A stretch of 64,000 nucleotides of DNA from Microbacterium sp. SORGH_AS_0969. GTDB lineage: Bacteria > Actinomycetota > Actinomycetes > Actinomycetales > Microbacteriaceae. A program made the translations under genes and the position numbers. Shown here in pieces: positions 18,386-27,019 of this stretch. Position 1 is the first letter of the stretch. Every line of letters begins with the position of its first letter. The stretch is taken from positions 1,426,001 through 1,490,000 of the forward strand of contig NZ_JAUTAG010000001.1 in NCBI RefSeq assembly GCF_030818255.1. The letters are read 5' to 3'. The notes beneath the pieces were generated by a model. The model saw nothing but the letters and a program-made list of their open reading frames with translations. It searched no databases and had not been told where the DNA came from.

Positions 18386-18436
18386 ATGAGTAATACTTTA
18401 CCCATAAGGCATATTTAGGGGTAGAGTATTACTCAT
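18386..18436. promoter_or_regulatory. Palindromic operator/promoter of hipBA
   Basis: ATGAGTAATACTTTACCC (18386-18403) and GGGTAGAGTATTACTCAT (18419-18436) are 18-base arms that match at 17 positions, separated by 15 AT-rich bases. A -10-like TATTTA lies between the arms and the right arm runs into the hipB ATG. It is much more AT-rich than its surroundings. The layout fits autorepression by HipB, and the short distance suggests a leaderless or nearly leaderless transcript. Confidence 0.75.
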
Positions 18437-18779
18437 GGGTCGTCAAGAGGTCAGCACGGTGCGCGCTGCTGAAGATGCCATTGCCGTCCTCGGGCAGCAG
18501 ATTCGGCTTGCGCGGTTGGCGCGCGGGATGACGGCGGAGCACCTGGCGGGGTCCGCGGGGATCAGCAGGAAGACGCTGACCGGTATCGAGAACGGCAGCG
18601 CCGCCGCAAGCATCGGGAAGGTGTTCACGGTTGCGACCATCGTCGGGGTGCCCTTGTTCGGCGTCGATGACCCGGGCGAACTCCTGGCCCTTCGTCGCCG
18701 AGGTGAGGAGCGACTGGCACTCCTGCCGAGCCGTGTGAGCGTGCCGCGCGAGAGCGATGACGATGGCCTCGACTTCTGA
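18435..18779 (+). CDS. hipB: HipB-type XRE antitoxin / autorepressor
   Basis: 114 aa with one Cro/C1-type helix-turn-helix at about residues 20-75 (LGQQIRLARLARGMTAEHLA then GISRKTLTGIENGSAAAS). The C-terminal tail is acidic (ESDDDGLDF). It should bind the palindrome overlapping its own start and, together with HipA, repress the operon while neutralising the kinase. Its last 23 bases overlap hipA, the usual arrangement for coupled hip modules. Confidence 0.85.
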   Translation: MGRQEVSTVRAAEDAIAVLGQQIRLARLARGMTAEHLAGSAGISRKTLTGIENGSAAASIGKVFTVATIVGVPLFGVDDPGELLALRRRGEERLALLPSRVSVPRESDDDGLDF

Positions 18780-20007
18780 CGTCTTCGTCTGGGTCTGGCT
18801 GCCGGGCGAGTTCGAGCCAGTGCCCGCCGGTCGGCTTCGGGAGCGGGCTCAGGGGCAGTTCTGGTTCGACTACGGGCGCCGCTATCTCGAGCGCGAAGAC
18901 GCCGTTTCCCTCGCGCCCACGCTTTCGCTCTCGACGCAGACCTTCGCTCCCACCGGCTCCATGGGTCTGCCGGGGGCGCTCCGAGATGCGTCCCCGGATG
19001 CCTGGGGGCGACGGGTCGTGCAGTACCAGGTCACGGGAGAGCGTGGCGAGCTCGCTGACACGGGCGACCTCGACGAGCGTACGTACCTCCTGCACTCGAC
19101 CTCGAATCGCTTCGGCGCCATCGACTTCCAGGAGTCGGCAAGCGTCTACGTCCCTCGGCTGACGGCGCCAGCCTCACTGGAGGACCTTCTCGGCGCCGCC
19201 GACACGGTGGAAGCCGGCGGCGAACTCCCTCTCGAACTCGAGCGCGCGCTGCTCAGCGGAACGGCGATGGGCGGGGCCAGGCCCAAAGCGGTGGTCGAGC
19301 ACGACGGGCGCCAGTACATCGCCAAGTTCTCGGCATCCACCGATCACTTCCCGGTCGTCGGGGCCGAAGCGGCCAGCATGTTCCTCGCGGAGAAGGCCGG
19401 GCTTCGCGTCGCCTCGACTCGTGTGGAGAGCGTGCTCGGTCGCACCGTGTTGCTCGTCGAGCGCTTCGATCGCACGGCGGCGGGCGGCCGGATTCTCGCG
19501 TCGAGCGCGCTCACGTTGACCGGGCTCGACGAACTCCAGGCGCGCAGCGGCAGCTACGTCGATCTGCTCGACGCGCTCCGCCAGTGGGGCGCGCCCGCGG
19601 GAACCGCCGAGGAGCTGTTCGCGCGGGTCGCCTTCAACATGGCCATCTCGAACTCCGACGATCATCTCCGCAACCATGCCGCGTTGTGGGATGGAAAGAC
19701 AGCGATGCTCAGTCCCGCCTACGACCTGTCGCCGATGAGTCGTAGCGGCGAAACCGCATCGCAGGCCATCGCCTACGGTCGAGCGGGCCAGAAGCGCAAC
19801 AACTTCGGGGACCTCCTCGCGGTACGTCACCTCTACGACCTGACGGCCGCGGAGGCCGACGGTGTCATCGGTCGAATCGAAGATGCCATCCGGAGTCACT
19901 GGGAGGATGCCGCCGACTACGGGCAGCTCACAGTGGCCGAGCGGCGTCTGCTCTGGGGAAGGCAGTTCCTCAATCCGGGGACTCTGTACGGTTCTCGCGG
20001 GCGCTGA
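18757..20007 (+). CDS. hipA: HipA-type serine/threonine kinase toxin
   Basis: 416 aa. The N-terminal HipA domain (FVWVWLPGEFEPVPAGRL) is followed by the Gly-rich GTAMGGARPKAVV motif, the catalytic loop FNMAISNSDDHLRNHA and the metal-site SPAYDLSPM. All key residues are present, so the kinase looks intact. HipA-family kinases phosphorylate aminoacyl-tRNA synthetases such as GltX and arrest growth; the target here is unknown. Two in-frame ATGs (18757 and 18763) are possible starts, both inside hipB. Confidence 0.85.
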   Translation: MTMASTSDVFVWVWLPGEFEPVPAGRLRERAQGQFWFDYGRRYLEREDAVSLAPTLSLSTQTFAPTGSMGLPGALRDASPDAWGRRVVQYQVTGERGELADTGDLDERTYLLHSTSNRFGAIDFQESASVYVPRLTAPASLEDLLGAADTVEAGGELPLELERALLSGTAMGGARPKAVVEHDGRQYIAKFSASTDHFPVVGAEAASMFLAEKAGLRVASTRVESVLGRTVLLVERFDRTAAGGRILASSALTLTGLDELQARSGSYVDLLDALRQWGAPAGTAEELFARVAFNMAISNSDDHLRNHAALWDGKTAMLSPAYDLSPMSRSGETASQAIAYGRAGQKRNNFGDLLAVRHLYDLTAAEADGVIGRIEDAIRSHWEDAADYGQLTVAERRLLWGRQFLNPGTLYGSRGR

Positions 20008-20023
20008 GCAGCGTGGACACGCC

Positions 20024-20058
20024 AGAGGGGGAGGCGCCGGTGCGGCACCTCCCCCTCT
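20024..20058. terminator. Bidirectional terminator hairpin between hipA and MHS transporter
   Basis: AGAGGGGGAGG (20024-20034) and CCTCCCCCTCT (20048-20058) are perfect 11-bp arms, with further GCC/GGC pairing inside and a short loop. It lies 17 bases after the hipA stop and 11 bases after the end of the convergent transporter gene, so it can serve both. Confidence 0.75.
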
Positions 20059-20068
20059 CCCGTTGCGA

Positions 20069-21361
20069 TCAGACCCGCGCGAGCTCACGCGTCCGCGCCA
20101 ACTGGCGCGTCACCGCGATGCCCGCGATCAGCGTGATCGCGCTCATCAGCGCGAGGTAGCCGGGGATGAGCACGCCGAACGACGGGTTCGTCAGCGCCGC
20201 GGTGAGGATCAGCGGCGAGAAGCCGCCGACGACGCCGCCGAACTGGAACGCGAGCGAGACGCCGGTGTAGCGGATGCCCGCGGGGAACAGGTCGGTGAAC
20301 ATCGTCGACAGCAGGGCGTAGGTGAGCGGGTGGATGATCGACATCGATCCGACCATGACCACCAGCAGCACGGCCGTGTTGCCCGCGGCGGCGATGAGCG
20401 CCGCGACGGCGGGGAACGCGAGGACCACGAGCAGCGCCGCGCCGATGGTGAAGACCTTGCCGCGCCCGTAGGTGTCGGCGAGCCAGCCGGCCACCGGCAT
20501 GAGCGCGATCTCGACGGTCGCCGCGATCGTCACCGAGAGCAGCAGGGTCTGCCGGTCGAAGCCGAGGGTGCTCACGCCGAAGGTGAGCAGGAACGTCGTG
20601 AGGAAGTAGAAGTACACGAACGGTCCGCAGGTCAGCGCGATCCCGGCGAGCACCTGCAGGGGAGCCTTCGCGAAGGTGGCGAACAGCGGGACGCGGGTGG
20701 TCTGTCCGGCCTCGCGCACCTTCTTGAACTCGGGCGACTCGTCGACCTTCAGTCGGATGAACAGGCCGATCGCCACGAGGAGAGCGCTGAACAGGAACGG
20801 CACGCGCCAGCCCCACGTGAGGAACACCTCGTCGGGCTGTGCCGAGAAGATGGCGATGATGCCGGTCGCGAGAACGAGACCCGCGGGGGAGCCGACCTGC
20901 ACGAGCGCGCCGGCGAGGTTCTTCTTGCCTTCGGGGGCGTGCTCGACAGAGAGCAGCATCGCGCCGCCCCACTCGCCGCCCACGCAGAAGCCCTGGATGA
21001 GGCGGCAGATGACCAGCAGGATCGGCGCCAGCACGCCCACCTGGTCGTAGGTGGGGAGAAGGCCCACCGCGACGGTGGCGACACCCATGCCGACGAGGCT
21101 GTAGATCAGCATCTTCTTGCGGCCGATGCGGTCGCCGAAGTGCCCGAACACCGCGGCGCCGATCGGGCGGGCGAGGAAGCCGATCGCGAAGGTCGCGAAG
21201 GCCGCGATGGTTCCGACGAGCGGGTCGTCGGCGTGGAAGAACAGCATGCCGAAAACGAGGGCGGATGCCGTGCCGTAGATGTAGAAGTCGTACCACTCGA
21301 TGATGGTGCCGACGACGGCCGAGGTCGTGACCTTGCGGTCGAGCTTGGGTGAGGTCTGCAT
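20069..21361 (-). CDS. MFS transporter, metabolite:H+ symporter (MHS) type
   Basis: 430 aa, twelve membrane segments. It starts with TSAVVGTIIEWYDFYIYGTA and has GHFGDRIGRKKMLI between helices 2 and 3 and RLIQGFCVGGEWGGAMLL in helix 4, the hallmarks of the MHS family (citrate, dicarboxylate, shikimate, proline/betaine). It is probably the uptake system for the substrate of the adjacent hydrolase and dehydrogenases. It lies 52 bases downstream of the hydrolase gene on the same strand. Confidence 0.88.
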   Translation of the reverse strand: MQTSPKLDRKVTTSAVVGTIIEWYDFYIYGTASALVFGMLFFHADDPLVGTIAAFATFAIGFLARPIGAAVFGHFGDRIGRKKMLIYSLVGMGVATVAVGLLPTYDQVGVLAPILLVICRLIQGFCVGGEWGGAMLLSVEHAPEGKKNLAGALVQVGSPAGLVLATGIIAIFSAQPDEVFLTWGWRVPFLFSALLVAIGLFIRLKVDESPEFKKVREAGQTTRVPLFATFAKAPLQVLAGIALTCGPFVYFYFLTTFLLTFGVSTLGFDRQTLLLSVTIAATVEIALMPVAGWLADTYGRGKVFTIGAALLVVLAFPAVAALIAAAGNTAVLLVVMVGSMSIIHPLTYALLSTMFTDLFPAGIRYTGVSLAFQFGGVVGGFSPLILTAALTNPSFGVLIPGYLALMSAITLIAGIAVTRQLARTRELARV

Positions 21362-21413
21362 TGACGTCTCCTAGAGGGGCGGCCGCGGGCGCGGCCAGGG
21401 GGTGGAAGGGGTG

Positions 21414-22265
21414 TTACAGGAGGGACCAGACGCGACCCACGAGGCGCGGGTCGCCCCCGTCGGCCGGGGTGAAGCGTTCGGTGACGGCCGGATCGTGGCC
21501 GGGCACGATGGTGCCGAGGCTGCCGTCGGCGCCGACGGCGAGCTGGTGGAGGTCGTCGAACGCGTCGTACATGCGCGGCGTCTCGTGGGCGATCGAGAAC
21601 GGCCGGTCCTCGCACACGTTCGCGTCGAAGTGACTGGCATCGGATGCCAGGACGATGGGCGCGCGGCCGGGGATCTGCACCCGCACGACCTGCATGCCGG
21701 GCGTGTGTCCGCCGACGTGGTGCACCGTGACGCCCGGGGCGATCTCGACATCGCCGGCGAGCACGTCGACCCGACCGTCGAAGTTCGCGCGGACGAGCGC
21801 CGCGACATCGTCGGGGTGCGCGATCGTGGCGTAGAGGCCGCGGCGCACGTGGCGACCGGTCCAGAAGGCCATCTCGGCCTCCTGCACGTGCACGGTCGCG
21901 TCGGGCAGGTGCCCGAGGTAGCCGGTGTGGTCGTAGTGCATGTGGGTGACGACGACGCTCGGGATCCGCTCGACGGGGTACCCGAGCGCCTCGGCGACCT
22001 CGAGCGGCGACCCGAGGTGCTCGCGGCCCGGGCGCGCCTCGGCCGTCTCGGGCGTGAACCCCGCGTCGACGAGGATCGCGGCATCCTGACCCGTGATCAG
22101 CCAGACGAAGTAGTCGATCGGCATCGACGCGTCGCCGTGGGGGATGTGGCCCATGAAGTGCTCGGCGGCCACCGCGGTCGGGCGGGTGGCGTAGCGGATG
22201 ACGTACACCTGTTCCGGCATCCATCCCGCGGGGAGGGTCTCGCGGCCCGGAATGAGCACGCGCAT
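21414..22265 (-). CDS. Metallo-beta-lactamase-fold hydrolase, N-acyl-homoserine-lactonase-like
   Basis: 283 aa. The dinuclear zinc motif THMHYDHTGYLG and later metal ligands in GGHTPGMQ, LASDASHF and VPGHDP are all present, in the order of AHL lactonases. It may open a lactone in the catabolic pathway or quench quorum signals; the neighbouring transporter and dehydrogenases favour the first. The ATG overlaps the stop of the aldehyde dehydrogenase (TGATG), so the two are cotranslated. Confidence 0.8.
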   Translation of the reverse strand: MRVLIPGRETLPAGWMPEQVYVIRYATRPTAVAAEHFMGHIPHGDASMPIDYFVWLITGQDAAILVDAGFTPETAEARPGREHLGSPLEVAEALGYPVERIPSVVVTHMHYDHTGYLGHLPDATVHVQEAEMAFWTGRHVRRGLYATIAHPDDVAALVRANFDGRVDVLAGDVEIAPGVTVHHVGGHTPGMQVVRVQIPGRAPIVLASDASHFDANVCEDRPFSIAHETPRMYDAFDDLHQLAVGADGSLGTIVPGHDPAVTERFTPADGGDPRLVGRVWSLL

Positions 22266-23749
22266 CAGCGCAGACCGCCGACGTGCGTCACGACCGCCTT
22301 GACCTGGCTGTAGCCGTAGAGCGCCTCGAAGCCCTTCTCGCGGCCGTGGCCCGAGTGCTTGACGCCGCCGAAGGGGATCTCGTTGCCGGCCCCGATGAAT
22401 CCGTTGATCTGCACCTGTCCAGCGTGCAGCCCCGCGGCCACGCGCATCGCACGATCGATGTCCTTCGTGAAGACGGCGGCGGCGAGGCCGTAATCGGTGG
22501 AGTTCGCGATGCGCACGGCATCCGCCTCTTCGGTGAAGCCGAACACCGACTGGACGGGGCCGAAGATCTCGGTCGAGGCGATCGCCATCTCGGGCCGCAC
22601 GTCGGTCAGCACCATCGGCTCCAGGAACCACCCGGCGGGCAGGCCTTCAGGGGTCTCGAGCGAGCCCTGGGCGAGGGTGGCGCCCTCGTCGAGAGCGCCG
22701 GCCACGAGGGCGCGCACGCGCTCGCGCTGCTTCTCCGAGACGAGCGGGCCGATGGTGGCGTCGTCGATCCCGGGGCCGATCGAGAAGGATGCCACCCGCT
22801 CGACGAGCCGCTCGGTGAACTCCGCGCGGACGTTCTCGTGCACGATCCAGCGGGTCAGCGCCGAGCACGACTGCCCGGAGTTGCGCACCACGGCTTGAGC
22901 TGCGAGAGCCGCCGCGGCCGGGATGTCGGCGTCGGCGAACACGACCGCGGCCGACTTGCCGCCGAGCTCGAGGTTGCTCGCGACGACGTTGGCCGCGGCG
23001 GCCTGGGAAGCGCGGATGCCGGTCTCCACAGACCCCGTGAAGGTGAGGTGGTCGATGTCGGGGTGTCCGGCGAGCGTCGCTCCCGCGGTCACGCCGTCGC
23101 CCTGCACGACGCACATCACGCCCGCGGGGAGGATGTCGCGCGAGAGCTCGGCGAACAGCAGCGACGACAGCGGGGCGAGCTCGGACGGCTTCACGACCAC
23201 GGTGTTGCCGATCGCGAGCGAGGGCGCGACGCCGCGGGTGAACTGGCTGATCGGGGCGTTCCACGGCGTGATGTGCGCGACGACGCCGAGCGGTTCGCGG
23301 AGCGTCTGCACGAGGCGGCCGGGAACCGAGGGGATCGTGTCGCCGAACAGGTGCTGGGCGGCGTGTGCGTAGAACCGCAGGTACGCCTCGGCTCCCTTCA
23401 CGTCGGTGCGCGACTGCGACAGGGGCTTTCCGGTGTCGAGCGTCTCGACGCGGGCCAGCTCGTCGGCGTTCGCCGCGACGGCATCCGCGAGTTGCTCCAG
23501 AATGACGGCGCGATCGGCGGTCGAGCGCGCGGCCCACGCGGGGAAGGCTGCGCGGGCGCTGTGGACGGCGCGGTCCATGTCGGCCGCGGTGGCATCGGCG
23601 ACGGATGCCAGGGGTTCGCCCGTGGCGGGATCCTCGATCGTGCGGTGGGGACCGTGGACGTCGTTCCAGTCGCCGTCGACCCACATCCCGAAGGGGAGGG
23701 TGCGGCCGCCGGGAAGGGTGGTGTTCACCTCGTTGTATGCACCTTGCAT
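22265..23749 (-). CDS. Aldehyde dehydrogenase (NAD(P)-dependent)
   Basis: 494 aa. Catalytic Cys in VVRNSGQSCSALTRW, general-base Glu in NLELGGKSAAV, and the cofactor-binding ITPWNAPISQF and FTGSVETG regions are all present. It oxidises an aldehyde to the acid; substrate unknown. I take the ATG at 23749 because TTGCGA-N17-TACAGT on this strand would start transcription almost at that codon, giving a leaderless message. A GTG at 23728 is the alternative. It forms an operon with the downstream lactonase-like gene and perhaps the transporter. Confidence 0.88.
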   Translation of the reverse strand: MQGAYNEVNTTLPGGRTLPFGMWVDGDWNDVHGPHRTIEDPATGEPLASVADATAADMDRAVHSARAAFPAWAARSTADRAVILEQLADAVAANADELARVETLDTGKPLSQSRTDVKGAEAYLRFYAHAAQHLFGDTIPSVPGRLVQTLREPLGVVAHITPWNAPISQFTRGVAPSLAIGNTVVVKPSELAPLSSLLFAELSRDILPAGVMCVVQGDGVTAGATLAGHPDIDHLTFTGSVETGIRASQAAAANVVASNLELGGKSAAVVFADADIPAAAALAAQAVVRNSGQSCSALTRWIVHENVRAEFTERLVERVASFSIGPGIDDATIGPLVSEKQRERVRALVAGALDEGATLAQGSLETPEGLPAGWFLEPMVLTDVRPEMAIASTEIFGPVQSVFGFTEEADAVRIANSTDYGLAAAVFTKDIDRAMRVAAGLHAGQVQINGFIGAGNEIPFGGVKHSGHGREKGFEALYGYSQVKAVVTHVGGLR

Positions 23750-23784
23750 GCAAGAACTGTATTCTTCGAGGACGAACATCGCAA
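23733..23784. promoter_or_regulatory. Divergent promoter with TTGYATGCA repeats, candidate GntR operator
   Basis: TTGTATGCA (23733-23741) and the perfect palindrome TTGCATGCAA (23744-23753) lie side by side at the start of the aldehyde dehydrogenase. On the minus strand TTGCGA (23784-23779) and TACAGT (23761-23756) are spaced 17 bases. The palindrome would overlap the transcription start, a repressor-like position. The GntR gene at 24730 is the obvious candidate regulator of this divergent pair. Confidence 0.5.
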
Positions 23785-23808
23785 CAGGAGCTCAGAGAGG
23801 CGCATCCG

Positions 23809-24720
23809 ATGCAGAACACCACACACACCATCGCCGTCGTCGGACTCGGCAACATGGGCATCGAGGTCGCCACGCGCCTCGCCGCCGCGTGGCCCACGAT
23901 CGGCGTCGACCTGAGCGCAGAGCGCCAGACCGAGGCGTCCGAGCGGGGCCTTCGCACCGCGCCGCTGGAGTCCGCCGTCGACGAGAGCGACATCGTCGCC
24001 CTTTCGCTCCCGACGCCCGCCGCCTCGCTCGCGGTCGCCCGCAGTCTCGCGGCCCGGCCCGGAACGGTACGCACGGTCCTCGAGATGTCGACCGTGACCC
24101 CGAACGACATGAAAGCCATCCAGCGCGTGCTCGAGCCGGCCGGCATCCGGGTGCTCGACTGCGCCGTGCTCGCCGGTATCGCGCAGATGCGCGCCGGCAC
24201 CGCGGGTCTCGTGCTCGCGGGCGACGCCGCGGCGATCGAGGAGATCTCGCCCGTGCTCGACGCGCTCACCGCGAAGCGCCGCGTCCTCGGAGACGTGGGA
24301 ACCGGCATGGCCGCGAAGGTGCTCAACAACGCCGTCGCGCACGGCGTGATGGTCATGCTCGGCGAGGTCATGGCTATGGCCGTGCGCACCGGGCTCGACC
24401 CTCGCGCGCTCGTCGACATCCTCGCGGGCGACGACGGCGGACTGCTCCGCCCGCTCACGCACCGCGTCGCCGAGCGCGGCTTCACCGGCTCGTACGACGG
24501 CGGGATGTCGCTCGAAGCGGCTCGCAAGGACTCCGTGCTCGCCCTGTCGATGGCGCAGGACGACGGCGTGCCCGTCTTCACCCTGCCCGCGGCCCACGGC
24601 GTGTACGAGATGGCGATGGCCGAGGACGGGTGGGCACGCAACGACTACGCCGTGCTGCTGCGCCTGTGGGAGCACTGGGGCGGTTTCACGTTCCCGGATG
24701 CCGTCGGCCCCACCCCGTAG
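23809..24720 (+). CDS. NAD(P)-binding 2-hydroxyacid oxidoreductase, 3-hydroxyisobutyrate dehydrogenase family
   Basis: 303 aa. Rossmann motif VVGLGNMGIEVATRL at the N-terminus, an LEMSTVTPNDM segment, and the catalytic-Lys region GMAAKVLNNAVAHG in the helical C-domain, all characteristic of beta-hydroxyacid dehydrogenases (HIBADH, tartronate semialdehyde reductase). The common DGPVSGG stretch is replaced by LDCAVLAGIAQM, so it is an atypical member and the substrate may be unusual. It is divergent from the aldehyde dehydrogenase. Confidence 0.8.
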   Translation: MQNTTHTIAVVGLGNMGIEVATRLAAAWPTIGVDLSAERQTEASERGLRTAPLESAVDESDIVALSLPTPAASLAVARSLAARPGTVRTVLEMSTVTPNDMKAIQRVLEPAGIRVLDCAVLAGIAQMRAGTAGLVLAGDAAAIEEISPVLDALTAKRRVLGDVGTGMAAKVLNNAVAHGVMVMLGEVMAMAVRTGLDPRALVDILAGDDGGLLRPLTHRVAERGFTGSYDGGMSLEAARKDSVLALSMAQDDGVPVFTLPAAHGVYEMAMAEDGWARNDYAVLLRLWEHWGGFTFPDAVGPTP

Positions 24721-24729
24721 CATTGGCCC

Positions 24730-25428
24730 ATGTCATCCGCGACGGGCCTCGAAGACTTCACGGGCGTCGCGGCCTATCTGCCCGCGCAGCGTCGTCGAGG
24801 TGACGCGGTCGAGAGCACGACGTTCGCGATTCGCGAGGCGATCCTCGAGGGCGACCTGCCCGGCGGCACGTGGCTGCGTGAGGAATCGATCGCGGGCGTG
24901 CTCGGGATGTCGCGCACGCCCGTGCGCGAGGCGTTCAACCGCCTTGTCGAGGAGGGGCTCGTCGAGCGGCTGCCGGGATCGGGCGTCCGCGTCTCGGCGC
25001 TGACCGTCGACGACGTGGCCGTCGTGTACCAGGTGCGCGGCAGCCTCGAATCGCTCGCGGTCGGTATCGCGGCACGCCGGGGCGATCCGGCCGTGCACGG
25101 GCGGCTCCGGTCGCTGCACGAGGCGATGGTCCGCGCGGCCGAGGCCGACGATGCCGCGGCATTCCATCACGCGAACGTGGCGTTCCACGCCGCCTTCGCC
25201 GAGATCGGCGACAACAACTATCTCCGCCGCCTGCTTGGCACGGTTTACACCGCCGTGCGGCGCATAGGCACCCGCACCTTCAGTGCCGAGCGAATGCGCG
25301 AGATCCTCGCCGAGCACGAGCTGATCATCGACGCCGTGATCGCGGGAGACCCCGAAGCGGCCTCCGCCGCCGCGCAGGCGCACGCCGAGCGTGCGCGCGC
25401 GATCACGCTGGCGCGGCTGCTCGCCTGA
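24730..25428 (+). CDS. GntR-family transcriptional regulator (FadR/FCD type)
   Basis: 232 aa. Winged helix-turn-helix at about residues 25-90 (EESIAGVLGMSRTPVREAF) and an all-helical C-terminal FCD domain with the metal/effector residues in AFHHANVAFHAAFAEIGDNN. It probably represses the divergent dehydrogenase genes and is released by a pathway intermediate. It follows the oxidoreductase by 9 bases and is likely cotranscribed. Confidence 0.85.
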   Translation: MSSATGLEDFTGVAAYLPAQRRRGDAVESTTFAIREAILEGDLPGGTWLREESIAGVLGMSRTPVREAFNRLVEEGLVERLPGSGVRVSALTVDDVAVVYQVRGSLESLAVGIAARRGDPAVHGRLRSLHEAMVRAAEADDAAAFHHANVAFHAAFAEIGDNNYLRRLLGTVYTAVRRIGTRTFSAERMREILAEHELIIDAVIAGDPEAASAAAQAHAERARAITLARLLA

Positions 25429-25481
25429 GGCGCGTCCTCTTCCGCCCCTGCCCCGTGCGCGCCTCGCGATGAAGAGGACGC

Positions 25482-25925
25482 TCATTCGGGCAGCGACGCC
25501 CGCTCGCCGGCCGGGTTCTCGCGCGTCGTGATGAACAACGCCAGCACGAGGGCGACGGCCGCGGCGCCGATGCCCAGCAGGAACGACACGTGGAACGCCT
25601 CCGCCGTGGGGACGCGGGTGTCGCCGTCACCGGTCGAGAGAGTTGCGAGGACCACTCCGACGATCGCCGCGGCCGTGCTCGTGCCCAGTGACCGTGCCAG
25701 GGCGTTGAGCCCGTTGGACGCGCCCGTCTCGCTCGGTGGGACAGCGCGCATGATGAGCATCGGCATCGCGGCGTACCCGAAGCCGATGCCGAACCCGATG
25801 AGGATGTTCGCCACGACGAAGTGCCACACCTCGGTCGAGAAGAAGAGGCTCGACGCGCAGTTCGTACCAGCCCCAGGCGAGGAGGATCAGTATGCCTCCA
25901 CCTCGGTCCTTCGCCCTGCTGAGGG
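25482..25925 (-). pseudogene. Decayed MFS (DHA2-type) transporter fragment, left copy
   Basis: The last 115 residues of a drug-efflux-type MFS protein remain open (VWHFVVANILIGFGIGFGYA, PPSETGASNGLNALARS, ASLPE end). Just upstream the frame loses similarity after SLFFSTEV. An AWGWYELR stretch typical of the middle of such transporters appears in another frame near 25870-25910, so there has been an internal deletion plus a frameshift. The N-terminal half is missing. A related fragment in the same orientation lies at 38835-39290. Confidence 0.7.
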
Positions 25926-26082
25926 CACAACGGAGCGCCGTGCGGAGGGGGATGCGCGCGCGACCCGACCGCATCGAGCGGTGACCGCATGGGCGGGGCG
26001 ATCGCCGCGGCTCCGGTCGTCGCGCCGCGCCTCCTGACGCGCTCGCCGGGTGATTCGAGCGATCCGCATCGTAGCTAGGAAC

Positions 26083-26100
26083 TATGTTAGTGTCAGACAG
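26083..26100. promoter_or_regulatory. Promoter with TGTCAGACA palindrome upstream of the SDR operon
   Basis: A -10-like TATGTT (26083-26088) runs into TTAGTGTCAGACAG, which contains the perfect 4-1-4 palindrome TGTCAGACA (26091-26099). The same nine bases, in similar flanks, occur at the promoter upstream of the serine hydrolase (36753-36761). It lies about 80 bases before the first gene of the operon. The overlap with the -10 region suggests repression. Confidence 0.5.
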
Positions 26101-26179
26101 GTTACTCGGCCGCTGACACGTATCCGCTCGATCGAACGACGCTCCGCGGCCCGCGAGACCCACATCAAGGAGGATGTCG

Positions 26180-26977
26180 ATGGATGGACGCACGTTCCGC
26201 TCGGATTTCACGGGGCGATCGGTCGTCGTCACCGGGGGTGCCCGGGGTCAGGGTGCCGCAGAGGTCGAGGTGCTCGCCCGCGAAGGCGCGCGGGTGTTCG
26301 CGGCGGACATCCTGATCGACCGCGGTGAGGAGTTCGCCGCGGCGATGCGCGCCGACGGCCTCGCCGTCGACTTCGTCGAGCTCGACGTCACCGAGCCCGA
26401 GAGCTGGCGCGCGCTCGCCCGCCGGGTGGCCGAGGCGGACGAGACGCCGTGGGGTCTGGTCAACAACGCGGGCGCCTCCGCGCCGGGTCGGGTCGAGACC
26501 GTGACAGTCGATACGTGGCACCGCGCCCTCGATGTCAACGCGCTCGGCGCCCTGCTCGGCACGCAGGTGATGGCGCCCCTGATGACCGCGGGCGGATCGA
26601 TCGTCAACGTCGGATCCGTCGCCGCGTCGCTCGCCCACACGAGTGTGGCCTACGGTGCGGCCAAATGGGCTCTGCGCGGGATCACGAAGTCGTCGGTGGT
26701 CGATCTCGCGCGGTATGGCATCCGGGTGAACCTCGTGCACCCGGGATACATCGCGACCGAGTTGAACGCCCAGGGCGACCGCCGGTTCTTCGACGCGCAC
26801 CTCGCCCAGACGCCGCAGGGACGGCACGGAACCGTCGACGAGGTGGCGCGCGTCGTGCGCTTCCTGCTCTCGGACGACGCGTCGTACGTCGACGGCGCCG
26901 AGATCCCCGTCGACGGCGGTTTCATCGCGCACGGCGGCACGAAGTCGATGTTCGACGCGGTCGGCCCGGCGGTCTGA
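26180..26977 (+). CDS. Short-chain dehydrogenase/reductase
   Basis: 265 aa. Classical SDR with TGGARGQG cofactor loop, NNAGAS, and the catalytic Ser (NVGSVAAS) and YGAAKWA. The HPGYIATELN loop and the C-terminal DGAEIPVDGGF are also typical. An acidic residue (AADILIDRG) after beta-2 suggests NAD. AAGGAGG at 26167-26173 is directly next to an ATG at 26174, so I choose the ATG at 26180 with a normal 6-base spacing. It is the first gene of a five-gene operon ending at 29887. Confidence 0.85.
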   Translation: MDGRTFRSDFTGRSVVVTGGARGQGAAEVEVLAREGARVFAADILIDRGEEFAAAMRADGLAVDFVELDVTEPESWRALARRVAEADETPWGLVNNAGASAPGRVETVTVDTWHRALDVNALGALLGTQVMAPLMTAGGSIVNVGSVAASLAHTSVAYGAAKWALRGITKSSVVDLARYGIRVNLVHPGYIATELNAQGDRRFFDAHLAQTPQGRHGTVDEVARVVRFLLSDDASYVDGAEIPVDGGFIAHGGTKSMFDAVGPAV

Positions 26978-27019
26978 CGTGCTGCGCCGCGCACCCGGGC
27001 ATAGGGGAGAGGAAGAGGG

